Of a stretch of DNA of 64,000 nucleotides, positions 16,521 to 25,548 are shown one piece after another. This DNA is from JAFLTL01 sp964389525 (GTDB taxonomy: Bacteria; Bacteroidota; Bacteroidia; Bacteroidales; Muribaculaceae). The translations under genes and the position numbers were made by a program. The DNA lies in the NCBI GenBank assembly GCA_964389525.1, contig CAYMEX010000006.1, positions 1 to 64,000 of the forward strand. The letters run 5' to 3'. The notes below the pieces were generated by a model, which did not search any database, was not told the DNA's origin, and saw only the letters and a list, made by a program, of their open reading frames with translations. Position 1 is the stretch's first letter; every line of letters begins with the position of its first letter.

Positions 16521-17726
16521 TTATCGGGTTGCGATCGAGTTGTAGCGGTTGAGCGCGGCAAGCGATCTCACGTACTCGTGCTCAAGCAACAGGCGTGCCC
16601 GCGATGCCTCAAGAAAGAAGTTCAGCTCCTGGAGATACTGCAGATTGCTTAGCTGTCCGCCCTGACGCGCTGTAGTTAGCAGGCTGGCGTAATTGTCCTC
16701 GCCGAAAACGTCGGAATAGTCCTCAAGCTCGGCTTTCATCGATGTCACCGAGCTGCGCAGTGAGCGCATGCCGGCAAGCGTCGACATGTGCGAAGCCTCG
16801 GCCTCGATCTGTGCCGAAAGTGCGTTGGCTTTGGCACTGTTCATCACATGTCGCCGCGAGTAGACCGGGAGTGTTATCGAGGCGCTGAACCCGTTGAACG
16901 ACACGCCTTCCTCGCGCTCGAAAGCATATCCGAGAGAAAATCCCGGCGCTCTTGCCGCCATCACCTGCGCTTTGCCGTCGAGGATGAATGCCTCAGACTG
17001 TGCTCTCAGCCATGCGAGACGCGGGTCATATGTGTCGATCAGTCGCTCATATTCCTCCTCGCTCAGTATTTTTCCCTGCGGTATGTCTTTTATCCCGTTG
17101 ATCATCTGCCGGCAGTCGTGCAGCCCGGTCACGCTTTCGAGCTGTGCATACAGCTCGTCGAGTGTGCGTTGAGCCTCGCGCAGCGACGAGGCCGCCGATA
17201 TGCGCTCGATCTCGATCTTTTTTGTGTCGAGTCTGGTCAGCTCCCCGTGTTCATAGCCTTCCAGGTTATCTTTTTCAAGCTGCTTCATGTGGTCGAGGAT
17301 GCCTCGCTCCACCTCCACACATTTCTTCTGATATACAATGTCGATGACGAGCTGCTCTATCTCAAGCATCTTGTCGGATGCGGCCGACTGCTCGAGAAGT
17401 TCCGATGCGCGTGTGCTTGCGTTGATTGCTTTGGCCCGGGCGCGATATACTCCGGGCCATGCGAACTCCTGCGAGACGCCTATGCTGGTTTTGGTGCCGG
17501 CGTCATGTCCTCCCCACACCCGCTCACCTTCGACAGTCGGGTTGTCAAGTACGTTTTCTGCCGCCTTCGCTTCGTTTTCAGCTTTATTGGATGCTGTCAG
17601 CTGTTTTATTTCCGGGCAGCTGGCGACAAGAGCGGTTATGATGTTGTTGTAGTCGGATATCGTCTGGGCTGTAGACGCGACAGCCGTCGCGGCGGTCGCG
17701 ATCAGAAATAGTCTGATGCCTTTCAT
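16521..17726 (-). CDS. TolC-family outer membrane efflux protein (CzcC/CusC-like)
   Basis: A 401-residue protein with signal peptide (MKGIRLFLIATAATAVASTAQ). It has the two helical outer-membrane-efflux-protein repeats, rich in Ala, Glu and Leu coiled-coil segments (for example LEQSAASDKMLEIEQLVIDIVY). It would form the outer-membrane channel of the adjacent heavy-metal RND pump. Its start codon overlaps the stop of the RND gene by one base (TAATG), so the genes are translationally coupled. It is somewhat shorter than typical OMFs. The metal substrate cannot be read from this subunit. Confidence 0.85.
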   Translation of the reverse strand: MKGIRLFLIATAATAVASTAQTISDYNNIITALVASCPEIKQLTASNKAENEAKAAENVLDNPTVEGERVWGGHDAGTKTSIGVSQEFAWPGVYRARAKAINASTRASELLEQSAASDKMLEIEQLVIDIVYQKKCVEVERGILDHMKQLEKDNLEGYEHGELTRLDTKKIEIERISAASSLREAQRTLDELYAQLESVTGLHDCRQMINGIKDIPQGKILSEEEYERLIDTYDPRLAWLRAQSEAFILDGKAQVMAARAPGFSLGYAFEREEGVSFNGFSASITLPVYSRRHVMNSAKANALSAQIEAEASHMSTLAGMRSLRSSVTSMKAELEDYSDVFGEDNYASLLTTARQGGQLSNLQYLQELNFFLEASRARLLLEHEYVRSLAALNRYNSIATR

Positions 17727-20700
17727 TATCTGAGTCTTTTGGTTTCGATGAAACGATAGAGTATCGGCACTATGTACACGTTGAGGAATGTCGATGAGAT
17801 CAGCCCTCCGAGTATCACGATCGCCAGAGGTGACTGTATCTCGTTGCCGGCCTCGCCGCTGCGCAGTGCTATCGGCACAAGCGCGAGGGCCGATGTCAGC
17901 GCGGTCATCAGTATCGGGGTCATACGGTCGACCGAGCCCGACATGATGCGTTCGCCAAGAGCCACTCCCTCTTCGCTCAGGTGGTTGTAGCGCGACATAA
18001 GCAGCATGCCGTTGCGCGTGGAGATGCCTATGAGCGATATGAAGCCGATTACGGCGGGTATATTGAGCTCATTGCCTGTGATCCAGAGTATCAGTGCTCC
18101 GCCGATGAGGGCAAGAGGCATGTTCACCATTATCACGGCCGACTCGCGCAGCGATTTGAACTCCTGATACAGCAGCATGAATATCAGCGCGAGAGCTATG
18201 ATCGATGTCAGCATAAGGGTGCGCGAAGCACGCTGCTCGCTCTCAAACTGTCCGCCGTAGGTCACATAGTACCCTTCGGGCATTGTCACGTCTTTGGCGA
18301 CCTCTTCGATCAGCTCGTTGACGGCTCCGCGCAGGTCGCGTCCCTCCACATTGCCCGATATGACGAGGCGGCGTGCCACATCCTCGCGGTTGATGGTGTT
18401 GGGGCCTGAGGTGGATACTACATCGGCAAGTGCCGAGAGGGGGATTTTGCCCGACCGAGTGTCGACCGGCAGGTCGCGCAGAGCCTCGATTGAAGTCCTT
18501 GCCTCGGGGGTGAATTTCAGTGTCAGGTCATATGGCAGGCCGTTGTCGTAGACCTGCGAGAGCACGTTTCCGCCCATGGCAGTCTCGATGAAGTCGCTTA
18601 GTTCGCCCGGTGAGATGCCGTAGCGTGCCATTATGCCGCGGTGTGGCTTTATATCGATCTGCGGGCGTCCGATCTGCTGTTCGAGATTCACGTCAACTAT
18701 GCCGTCGATCTCGCCCATCGTGCTCTTGATCTTCTGCCCGATCGAATACAGTGTGGTCAGATCGGGACCGAACACCTTGACCGCTATCTGTGCCTCTGTG
18801 CCCGAAAGCATGGCGTCGATACGGTGCGATATAGGCTGGCCGATCTCGATGTTGGCGCCGGGTATTGTGGCGAGTTTCTCTCGCAGCTCGCGTGCCACGG
18901 CACCGCGTGTGCGTCCCTTGTCAAGAACATACGGAGCTTCGATCTCCGACACATTCGAGCCGAGGGCGTGTTCGTCGAGCTCTGCGCGTCCGGTCTTGCG
19001 GGCAACGGTTCTCACTTCGGGCACTTCAAGTATCAGTTCCTCGGCGAGACGTCCGATGCGGTCGCTTTCTTCAAGCGAGATTCCGGGCATGGCGCTTACG
19101 TTCACTGTGAACGATCCTTCGTTGAACGAAGGCAGGAAGCCGCGTCCGAGCGACATGAGCACGATTGCCGACAGCACGAACAGAGCCGCTGTGGCTCCAA
19201 GCACAAGGCGCGAGTGAGCAAGTGCCCATTTCAGCGACCGACGGTAACGGTCTTTGAGCAGACGGGTCAGTGCCGGCTCTTTTCCGAGGGCTTTCTCACC
19301 GCTCTTCGATCCGCCGAGCAGATAGCTGCAGAGCACGGGAGTGAGTGTCAGCGCGACGATTGTCGACGCTATAAGTGCGACGATAAACGAAACGCCAAGG
19401 GGTATGAGCATGCGCCCTTCGATGCCGCTCAGGAAGAACAGCGGCAGGAAGCTGGCGATGATGATGAGCGACGAGTTGAAGATGGGCATACGCACCTCTT
19501 TCGATGCCTCGAATACGACCTTTATCGTTGCCTGACGCTCATCAGACGGCTTCTCGCGGTTCTCGCGCAGACGTTTGTAGACGTTCTCGACGTCGACAAT
19601 AGCATCGTCGACGAGCGAACCAATTGCGATGGCGATACCGCCGATGCTCATCGTGTTGATTGTGAACCCGAACCAGTGGAGCACAAGCACGGAGACGATG
19701 ATCGACATAGGGAGCGCGATCACCGATATGATGGTCGTGCGAAGATTCATCAGGAAGAAAAAGAGCACGATGATCACAAAGAGCATTCCCTCGAGCAGCG
19801 ATTCCTGCAGATTGGTGATAGAGGCGTCGATAAACGTGCTCTGGCGGAATATGTCGGTCGATACATTCACGTCGGCCGGCAGCGACGGAGCAAGCGCGTC
19901 AAGCTCTTTTTCGATATTCTCCGTCAGCTCGATCGTGCCCGATCCGGGCTGTTTGTTGACGGTAAGAAGTACGGCGGGTTTGCAGCGCTCCGAAGCCATG
20001 CCGAGCACAGGCTCTTTCGCGCCGGTTTTCACGGTGGCTACGTGCCCGATTGTCACGGTGTTGCCGTCGGTGGTCTCTACAGGTATAAGGCTGAGCTCCT
20101 CAGGGTCGGTTGTCGATATCTCGCCCTTCACGAGATACTCCTGCCCGAAGTCGTTGATTATGCCGCCCGAAGCATTGACATTGGAGTTCTCGAGGGCGTT
20201 TTCAAGGCTCTCGAGCGTCACGCCGTAGTGCTTCATCAGTCCCGGATCGGCCAGTACCTGAAATTCCTTTATGTCGCCGCCTATCACATTCACTTTGCTC
20301 ACACCCTGCAGTGCCGTGAGGCGTGGGGCTATGATGCGGTCGGCGAGTGTGCGCAGGTCGGTCATAGAGGTGGTGTCGGCCGTGAGACCAATGATCATCA
20401 TTTCGCCGAGTATCGACGATTGCGGGCCGATGATGGGAGTCCCGACTCCGGGAGGCAGTGTGCCGCTCATCTCCTGCAGACGCTCCGACACTGTCTGGCG
20501 TGCGTGATATATGTCTACTCCCCAGTCAAACTCGACAACTACCGTCGAGAAGCCTGTCGAAGATGTGGATCTCACGCGACGCACTCCCGTGCCGCCGTTG
20601 ACGGTTGTCTCGATGGGGTAGGTCACAAGCTTTTCTACCTCCTCCGGGGCCATGCCCTGTGCCTCGGTCATCACAACGACGGTGGGGGCATTGAGATCAG

Positions 20701-20818
20701 GGAAAATGTCTACCTCTGTGCGCATGAGTGCCACGACTCCGGCCACGAGTGCCACAGCCGAGAGCACAAGCACTGTCAGGCGCTGTTCAAGAGAAAACTT
20801 TATAATCTTGTTGAGCAT
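17726..20818 (-). CDS. heavy-metal efflux RND transporter, CzcA/CusA family
   Basis: A 1030-residue inner-membrane RND pump using the proton gradient. The start at 20818 (MLNKIIKFSLEQRL) is the classical CzcA/CusA N-terminus; an upstream in-frame codon is rejected. Twelve membrane segments and two large periplasmic loops are apparent. TM4 reads GSLVDDAIVDVENVYKRLRE, differing from the Czc type (VDGAVV.VEN) and the Cus type (VDAAIVMIEN), so the exported ion is uncertain. The operon order adaptor-pump-channel on the minus strand, with 16-base and one-base spacings, supports a complete tripartite system. Metal export is family knowledge; specificity is unknown. Confidence 0.92.
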   Translation of the reverse strand: MLNKIIKFSLEQRLTVLVLSAVALVAGVVALMRTEVDIFPDLNAPTVVVMTEAQGMAPEEVEKLVTYPIETTVNGGTGVRRVRSTSSTGFSTVVVEFDWGVDIYHARQTVSERLQEMSGTLPPGVGTPIIGPQSSILGEMMIIGLTADTTSMTDLRTLADRIIAPRLTALQGVSKVNVIGGDIKEFQVLADPGLMKHYGVTLESLENALENSNVNASGGIINDFGQEYLVKGEISTTDPEELSLIPVETTDGNTVTIGHVATVKTGAKEPVLGMASERCKPAVLLTVNKQPGSGTIELTENIEKELDALAPSLPADVNVSTDIFRQSTFIDASITNLQESLLEGMLFVIIVLFFFLMNLRTTIISVIALPMSIIVSVLVLHWFGFTINTMSIGGIAIAIGSLVDDAIVDVENVYKRLRENREKPSDERQATIKVVFEASKEVRMPIFNSSLIIIASFLPLFFLSGIEGRMLIPLGVSFIVALIASTIVALTLTPVLCSYLLGGSKSGEKALGKEPALTRLLKDRYRRSLKWALAHSRLVLGATAALFVLSAIVLMSLGRGFLPSFNEGSFTVNVSAMPGISLEESDRIGRLAEELILEVPEVRTVARKTGRAELDEHALGSNVSEIEAPYVLDKGRTRGAVARELREKLATIPGANIEIGQPISHRIDAMLSGTEAQIAVKVFGPDLTTLYSIGQKIKSTMGEIDGIVDVNLEQQIGRPQIDIKPHRGIMARYGISPGELSDFIETAMGGNVLSQVYDNGLPYDLTLKFTPEARTSIEALRDLPVDTRSGKIPLSALADVVSTSGPNTINREDVARRLVISGNVEGRDLRGAVNELIEEVAKDVTMPEGYYVTYGGQFESEQRASRTLMLTSIIALALIFMLLYQEFKSLRESAVIMVNMPLALIGGALILWITGNELNIPAVIGFISLIGISTRNGMLLMSRYNHLSEEGVALGERIMSGSVDRMTPILMTALTSALALVPIALRSGEAGNEIQSPLAIVILGGLISSTFLNVYIVPILYRFIETKRLR

Positions 20819-20834
20819 ACTTCTAAACAGGCTC

Positions 20835-22064
20835 TTAGTGGGTGTGAGTGTGACCCGGAACTGCGCCGGTGTTCTCCGCAAGTTTCACGTATGCCATTCC
20901 GTCGGTGACGACATGTTCGCCGGGTTTTACGCCCGAAACTATCTCGACATTGTGGCCGTCGCTGCCGCCGCGCGTAACGGGGCGTTTCTCGTAGCAGTCC
21001 TCGTCGAGCTGTATGTAGACAAACCATTTGCCCTGCTGCTCGCTGAGCGATTCGGTCGGCACGGTTACGGCCTGATGCTGTCCGTTGAGTTTGAGGATGG
21101 CATCGACATATCCTCCCGATGTGAGGCGGCCGTCGCCTTCAAACGAGAACAGGACGGGCATGTAGCCCGGATGCTGCGCGCATTCTATCGCTTCTCCGGC
21201 CAGACGCCTTCCTTTGAGCTGATCGAGATCATATACTCTCCCAGACTCAGGTATGATGATGGTAGCCGAGACGATCTTGTCGTAATTGTCGCGCAGACGG
21301 CGCGGAAGATCGGCATGCAGTCTCATCGAAGTGTTTGCCACGACAGTGGCGATAGGTGCGCCGGCCTCGACGTAATCGCCGTTGCTGACATACAGGGCAC
21401 TGACTGTCCCGGCGATAGGCGACGCTGCGCCGGTGCCCGATGGAGACGATTTGCTGCCTGAGAGGGCGGCTTCGGCTCTCTCGTAGACCGACCGTGCCTC
21501 GTTGAAATCGCGTGCGCTCACCACACCTTTTTCAAAAAGCGGTTTAAGACGTTCATATTCGCGCTTGGCAGCCTCGAAATCAAGGCGTGCGCCCTCGGCG
21601 TCATCGCCGCCGGGCATCCCTTTTCGGCTGATTGAGGCTATCGACTGTCCGGCTCCGACATGTACACCTTCGCTCATTCCCGGCGACAGGGTGACTATGC
21701 CGGCCGATTTTGCCGAAATCACACGTGAGTCAGACGCCGATGCGAGTATCTCGGCCGTGACTTTCAGTGTCTCCTGAAATTCACCTTCAGTGGCTTCAAT
21801 TGATTTTATACCAAGTTTTTCGGCCTTCTCAGGGGCGATCACGATTGCATTGCCATGATCAGACTCTGCATTTGCTCCTTCATGCTCATGTTCATGTCCG
21901 TCATGGTCGTGTTCTTGCTCGTGTTCATGCTCTGCGGTCTCATTGTGATTGTGGCTATGGTTGTGGGCGAGTTCCTTTGCTCCGTTGTCGCTCCGACAGC
22001 CTGTCACATAAATTGCGCCTATTGACAATAAAGCGTATAATAATGCCTTAGAAAGCTGTTGCAT
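20835..22064 (-). CDS. RND periplasmic adaptor (CusB/CzcB type), histidine-rich lipoprotein
   Basis: A 409-residue membrane-fusion protein with lipobox VTGC (Cys23). Directly after the lipidated cysteine is a low-complexity segment with about twelve histidines alternating with Glu and Asp. The protein ends HTHTH, so both ends are probable metal-binding arms. The body has the lipoyl/barrel hairpin (ISAKSAGIVTLSPGMSEGVHVGAGQSI), an alpha-hairpin around LDFEAAKREYERLKPLFEKGVVS, and the beta-barrel domains. It connects the inner-membrane pump to the outer-membrane channel. It is first in the operon and so probably carries the promoter upstream of 22064, where I see no convincing -7 box. Confidence 0.9.
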   Translation of the reverse strand: MQQLSKALLYALLSIGAIYVTGCRSDNGAKELAHNHSHNHNETAEHEHEQEHDHDGHEHEHEGANAESDHGNAIVIAPEKAEKLGIKSIEATEGEFQETLKVTAEILASASDSRVISAKSAGIVTLSPGMSEGVHVGAGQSIASISRKGMPGGDDAEGARLDFEAAKREYERLKPLFEKGVVSARDFNEARSVYERAEAALSGSKSSPSGTGAASPIAGTVSALYVSNGDYVEAGAPIATVVANTSMRLHADLPRRLRDNYDKIVSATIIIPESGRVYDLDQLKGRRLAGEAIECAQHPGYMPVLFSFEGDGRLTSGGYVDAILKLNGQHQAVTVPTESLSEQQGKWFVYIQLDEDCYEKRPVTRGGSDGHNVEIVSGVKPGEHVVTDGMAYVKLAENTGAVPGHTHTH

Positions 22065-22185
22065 AAAATATTAAGGTGAAATTTGGATATTCGTGCAGGT
22101 GGTGGCCGTCATCATGTAATGGCGTCACATCTTACAAAATAAGGCAATTTAGCTTACACAGGCCAAATCTGTGCGCATGAAAAAA

Positions 22186-22229
22186 GACATTGGCTCTGCA
22201 AAACGCAATTGAGTTGCAGAGCCAATGTC
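22186..22229 (-). terminator. terminator of the nucleoside/ribose operon
   Basis: GACATTGGCTCTGCAA (22186-22201) pairs perfectly over 16 bp with 22214-22229 around a 12-base loop. Reading the minus strand, the stem is followed by a T run (complement of 22181-22185), a classical Rho-independent terminator 26 bases after the nucleoside hydrolase stop. Confidence 0.9.
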
Positions 22230-22254
22230 GGTCTCGTTGGAGGTGAAGGTGACT

Positions 22255-23295
22255 TTACCGGTTCTTAGGCTTTGAGGTGATAAGTTCAATAAAGCGATTC
22301 AGGATGTTTTTCTGCTGGATAGAGTCGCTCGACATGTAGTATCTTGTGCCTTGCGCGTTTTCTTTCCACAAAGTGTTCCCCTTGTCGTTGATGGTGATGT
22401 CGCCGGGGCCCGATATGGTGAAATAGTTGTCGGCACCCTCGACAGCATACAGCACGGAAGTGAGATCCCACGTCGGACGGTCGTAGGGCATCGGCAGATA
22501 AGCCTTGTAGCCTTCGACCACCGGGTGATAGTCGGCCCACTTGAAATCGTTTTCAATACTTGTGGCCGGATAGCATATGTAGTTGCCGAGCTCCCAGGGC
22601 GATGTCACCACGGTAGTGGGCCATTCGGCAAAAACAGCCTGTGCAGCCGGTATGTCGCGCACGACGTTGTATTCGGCACGGTCGGGGTTGTCGATGCCTC
22701 CGGCCATTGTCACCAGCGTTTTAACCTTTTTGGCCACGAGCTCTTTGCCGTTGAGGTCCGAGTATTTGTCGGGCTGTGAGGCGAGAAGCTGTGCGAGGTT
22801 TGTGGAGAAGCCTACCGAGATGACGGTCACCGATGTGTCGGGCTGCTGTGATAGCACCTTACGGTACATTTCCACGCTTGGCATGATGAAACCGTCGGTG
22901 GCGTGGCTCTGCTTGAAAGCCGGATTGCCGAGCGAGTCGGTCACCTGCATCGCATGATAGGCGTAGTTGTTGGCGTCATCGCAGTCGGCACCGTTGACGA
23001 CTTTGCCGAGCGGTATCTCAGGGTAGCCGTACCATGTCGTCATGGCGTCGATATATTCGATCGATCCCTCGTTGCGTTTGTTGCTCGAGATGCCGATGAG
23101 ATCGATCTTGCCTTGTTCCATATATTTGAAAAGCATGTCGAGTGCGAGTGCGTCGTCGACATCGTTGCCCATATCGGTCTCGAAGATTACTCTCATGGGG
23201 CCATCGGCTGCAGCTTCTGCGCTTTTGCTTCCTCCGCAGGAGCCAAAGGCTGCGGCGGCAGCCACACCGGCTGCAAAAAGTAGTGCTTTGTTCAT
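22255..23295 (-). CDS. nucleoside hydrolase lipoprotein
   Basis: A 346-residue inosine-uridine-preferring nucleoside hydrolase that splits nucleosides to base and ribose. Residues 1-20 form a lipoprotein signal (FGSC, Cys20), so the enzyme is in the envelope rather than the cytoplasm. The calcium-binding cluster is seen as ETDMGNDVDDALAL (D41, D45, D47, D48), with a later EYNVVRDIPAAQAVF segment as in the family. It is third in an operon with a sugar transporter and ribokinase. This suits liberation of ribose outside the inner membrane followed by uptake, as in the ribose-utilisation (rus) loci described in Bacteroides. Confidence 0.88.
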   Translation of the reverse strand: MNKALLFAAGVAAAAAFGSCGGSKSAEAAADGPMRVIFETDMGNDVDDALALDMLFKYMEQGKIDLIGISSNKRNEGSIEYIDAMTTWYGYPEIPLGKVVNGADCDDANNYAYHAMQVTDSLGNPAFKQSHATDGFIMPSVEMYRKVLSQQPDTSVTVISVGFSTNLAQLLASQPDKYSDLNGKELVAKKVKTLVTMAGGIDNPDRAEYNVVRDIPAAQAVFAEWPTTVVTSPWELGNYICYPATSIENDFKWADYHPVVEGYKAYLPMPYDRPTWDLTSVLYAVEGADNYFTISGPGDITINDKGNTLWKENAQGTRYYMSSDSIQQKNILNRFIELITSKPKNR

Positions 23296-23337
23296 GTCAG
23301 TGATTGGGGTATGATTGGGTTTGATTAGACTGGATTT

Positions 23338-24357
23338 TTAATTGGCTCCCGAAACAATGATCGCGGCCAGTCCGGCGATAAAGAGCACGAACATGCCAGC
23401 CAGAAACCATTTGACGATCTTCGTCGTGCCGAGAAATTCCTTCCACACAAATATGCCCCAAATGGCTGCTATCATCGGCGCGCCCTGCCCGAGCGCATAT
23501 GAGATTGCAGCTCCGGCCTTTCCGGCGGTGATGTAGCTGAGAGCTGTGCCGATAGCCCAGATGAAGCCGCCGAGCACGCCCACCATGTGGGTGCCGAACG
23601 ATCCTTTGAAATACTCGCTGTAAGTCACTTTGGTGCCTACAAACGGCCGCTTCATCACGATCGTGTTCACTATGAAGTTGCTGAGGAAGATACCGCAGGC
23701 AAAGAGGAAGAATGCCGTGTAGGGGGTCGCCATTGTCGGGGTCGGATTCTCGAAGTTGTCAAGATCCATGATGGCGGCTACGAAGCGGTAGAAGAATGCC
23801 ATGAGCACACCGGCGATCACAGCGAGCACTATGCCCTTGCGGCTGTTGGTGTTCTCGCTTTGCAGCTGCTTGGCCGAGTTGTGCTTGGCCGAAGCTACTG
23901 CGTTGAGGATTATCGCAAGCACGATGAGAGCCACGCCGAAAAAGAGGATGACAGCATCACCCTTGGGGGTAGCGAAATAGTTGACGAACACACCGAGCAC
24001 GAGTGCGATGCCTACGCCGAGAGGGAATGCCACCGTCAGTCCGGCGAGCGAGATCGAGGCAGAGAGGAGAATGTTGGAGATGTTGAAGATCACGCCGCCG
24101 ACAAGAGCGCTCGCGATATTGTTGCCGCTTACTTGCATCAGGTCCTCCATAAACGGGCGGCCGCCTGTGCCGTGGCTTCCGAGTGTGAAGCCGAGCAAGA
24201 TTGAGGTAAGCAGTATGCCGATCACATAATCCCAGTAAAACAGTTCATAACGCCATGATTTTCCCGCGAGTTTCTGTGTGTTGCCCCACGATCCCCAGCA
24301 AAGCATGGTGATGAAGCAAAGCGCGACAGCGAGTCCGTAGCTCTCAACAATAAACAT
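23338..24357 (-). CDS. GRP/DMT-type sugar transporter, probable ribose permease
   Basis: A 339-residue protein of ten hydrophobic segments with the glucose/ribose uptake (GRP, drug/metabolite transporter) layout. It begins GLAVALCFITMLCWGSWGNTQKLAG, and a second half repeats the glycine-rich pattern (FGTHMVGVLGGFIWAIGTAL). Context between nucleoside hydrolase and ribokinase makes ribose (or nucleoside) the likely substrate, like RusT in Bacteroides ribose-utilisation loci. No binding residues can be assigned from sequence. It is in the inner membrane and co-transcribed with both neighbours (gaps of 42 and 60 bases). Confidence 0.75.
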   Translation of the reverse strand: MFIVESYGLAVALCFITMLCWGSWGNTQKLAGKSWRYELFYWDYVIGILLTSILLGFTLGSHGTGGRPFMEDLMQVSGNNIASALVGGVIFNISNILLSASISLAGLTVAFPLGVGIALVLGVFVNYFATPKGDAVILFFGVALIVLAIILNAVASAKHNSAKQLQSENTNSRKGIVLAVIAGVLMAFFYRFVAAIMDLDNFENPTPTMATPYTAFFLFACGIFLSNFIVNTIVMKRPFVGTKVTYSEYFKGSFGTHMVGVLGGFIWAIGTALSYITAGKAGAAISYALGQGAPMIAAIWGIFVWKEFLGTTKIVKWFLAGMFVLFIAGLAAIIVSGAN

Positions 24358-24417
24358 AGTGATAGTAGTTATGGATGATTAGTAAATTTTTCTTTCTGAA
24401 CGATTATTGGCGTGCGG

Positions 24418-25338
24418 TCAGTTGCGCTCGACTTCGTGGCGGTAGGGAGCCGACTGTTGCGCGCCTCGCCGTGTCACTGATATTGCGGCGCAGCGGCATG
24501 CGAAGTCCACGGCATCCTCTATCGGCATGCCCTCCTCGACAGCCACGCAGAGTGCCCCGCAGAATGTGTCGCCTGCGGCGGTTGTGTCCACGGCTTTCAC
24601 TTTGTGTGCGGCTACGTGGATAAACCTGTCGCCCGACTTTATCAGTGCGCCTTTAGAGCCGAGTGTGATTATCACGGTCTTTACACCGCGGTCGCTCAGT
24701 ATAGTGGCGGCTTTTTTCGCATCCTCCTCGTTCTCGACTGCGATGCCAGAGAGCAGCGACGCTTCCGACTCGTTGGGGATGAGTATGTCGACATTCGACA
24801 GAAGCTCATCGCTGAGCGGTTGCGCCGGAGCCGGATTAAGAACAACCATTCCACCGCACGAGCGCACTTTCTGGGCGGCATATTCCACCGTCTCGATTGG
24901 CACCTCGAGCTGCATCAGAAGCACCGAGCATTTCTCCATGACGTCCATTGCCAGATCCACGTCGGTCGACAGAAGACGCAGATTGGCACCCGAAGCGACC
25001 GAGATGCTGTTCTCGCCCGTCTCGTCATTAACAAGTATAAGTGCCACTCCCGAGGGCGACTCCTCGTCGACAAACACATAGTCGACATTGATGCCCTCGC
25101 GGCGATAGTCGTTTATAGCTTTCTGGCCGAATACGTCGGAGCCGGTCTTGGCTATGAAATGGACGTTGCCGCCGAGACGGGCGGCCGCCACTGCCTGATT
25201 GGCGCCCTTGCCTCCGTTATTCATCATAAATTCACCGCCAAGTACGGTTTCGCCCGGCACGGGGAGATGCTGCGATCTCACTACCATATCGGTATTGCTG
25301 CTGCCGAGCACGACGATGTTACCTTTTTCTTCTTTCAT
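24418..25338 (-). CDS. rbsK: ribokinase, PfkB family
   Basis: A 306-residue sugar kinase that phosphorylates ribose at O5 with ATP. The substrate-binding GGKGANQAVAAARLGG motif near residue 42 and the catalytic anion-hole motif DTTAAGDTFCG are both intact, and NPAPAQPL is also ribokinase-like. It is first in the operon rbsK-transporter-nucleoside hydrolase. Motifs favour ribokinase over fructokinase or adenosine kinase, and the neighbours support it. A short palindrome lies in its leader at 25352-25373. Confidence 0.9.
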   Translation of the reverse strand: MKEEKGNIVVLGSSNTDMVVRSQHLPVPGETVLGGEFMMNNGGKGANQAVAAARLGGNVHFIAKTGSDVFGQKAINDYRREGINVDYVFVDEESPSGVALILVNDETGENSISVASGANLRLLSTDVDLAMDVMEKCSVLLMQLEVPIETVEYAAQKVRSCGGMVVLNPAPAQPLSDELLSNVDILIPNESEASLLSGIAVENEEDAKKAATILSDRGVKTVIITLGSKGALIKSGDRFIHVAAHKVKAVDTTAAGDTFCGALCVAVEEGMPIEDAVDFACRCAAISVTRRGAQQSAPYRHEVERN

Positions 25339-25351
25339 GGTATTCTTTTAG

Positions 25352-25373
25352 GCAGACATCTACACGTGTCTGC
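25352..25373. promoter_or_regulatory. palindrome in the rbsK leader
   Basis: GCAGACA (25352-25358) and TGTCTGC (25367-25373) form a perfect 7-bp inverted repeat with an 8-base spacer, 14 bases before the ribokinase start. It could be an operator for a sugar-responsive regulator or an RNA hairpin controlling translation. Confidence 0.4.
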
Positions 25374-25548
25374 TCTTTTCAACGGTTAAAGATACTCAAA
25401 ACAGCTAAAAACACAAAAAAAACTAAAAAATCCACTCTTTTTAGCAATGTGATAGATCAATTTTGTGTGATATAATTTGTCTGTTACATCAGATTTAGCT
25501 AACTATGTGCTTATATTTCCAATCATATTTTTCAGTTACATCTGTGCC

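Noticed and set aside
18641..20908. A 755-codon open frame on the plus strand opposite the RND transporter gene.
   Set aside because: It is antisense to an unmistakable CzcA-family gene, is full of Cys/His/Arg-rich low-quality sequence, and has no recognisable domain. Long antisense frames are expected in GC-rich genes.
25477..25548. Upstream start for the deacetylase-hydrolase fusion.
   Set aside because: It would add a hydrophobic segment before a complete signal peptide; the ATG at 25549 fits better.
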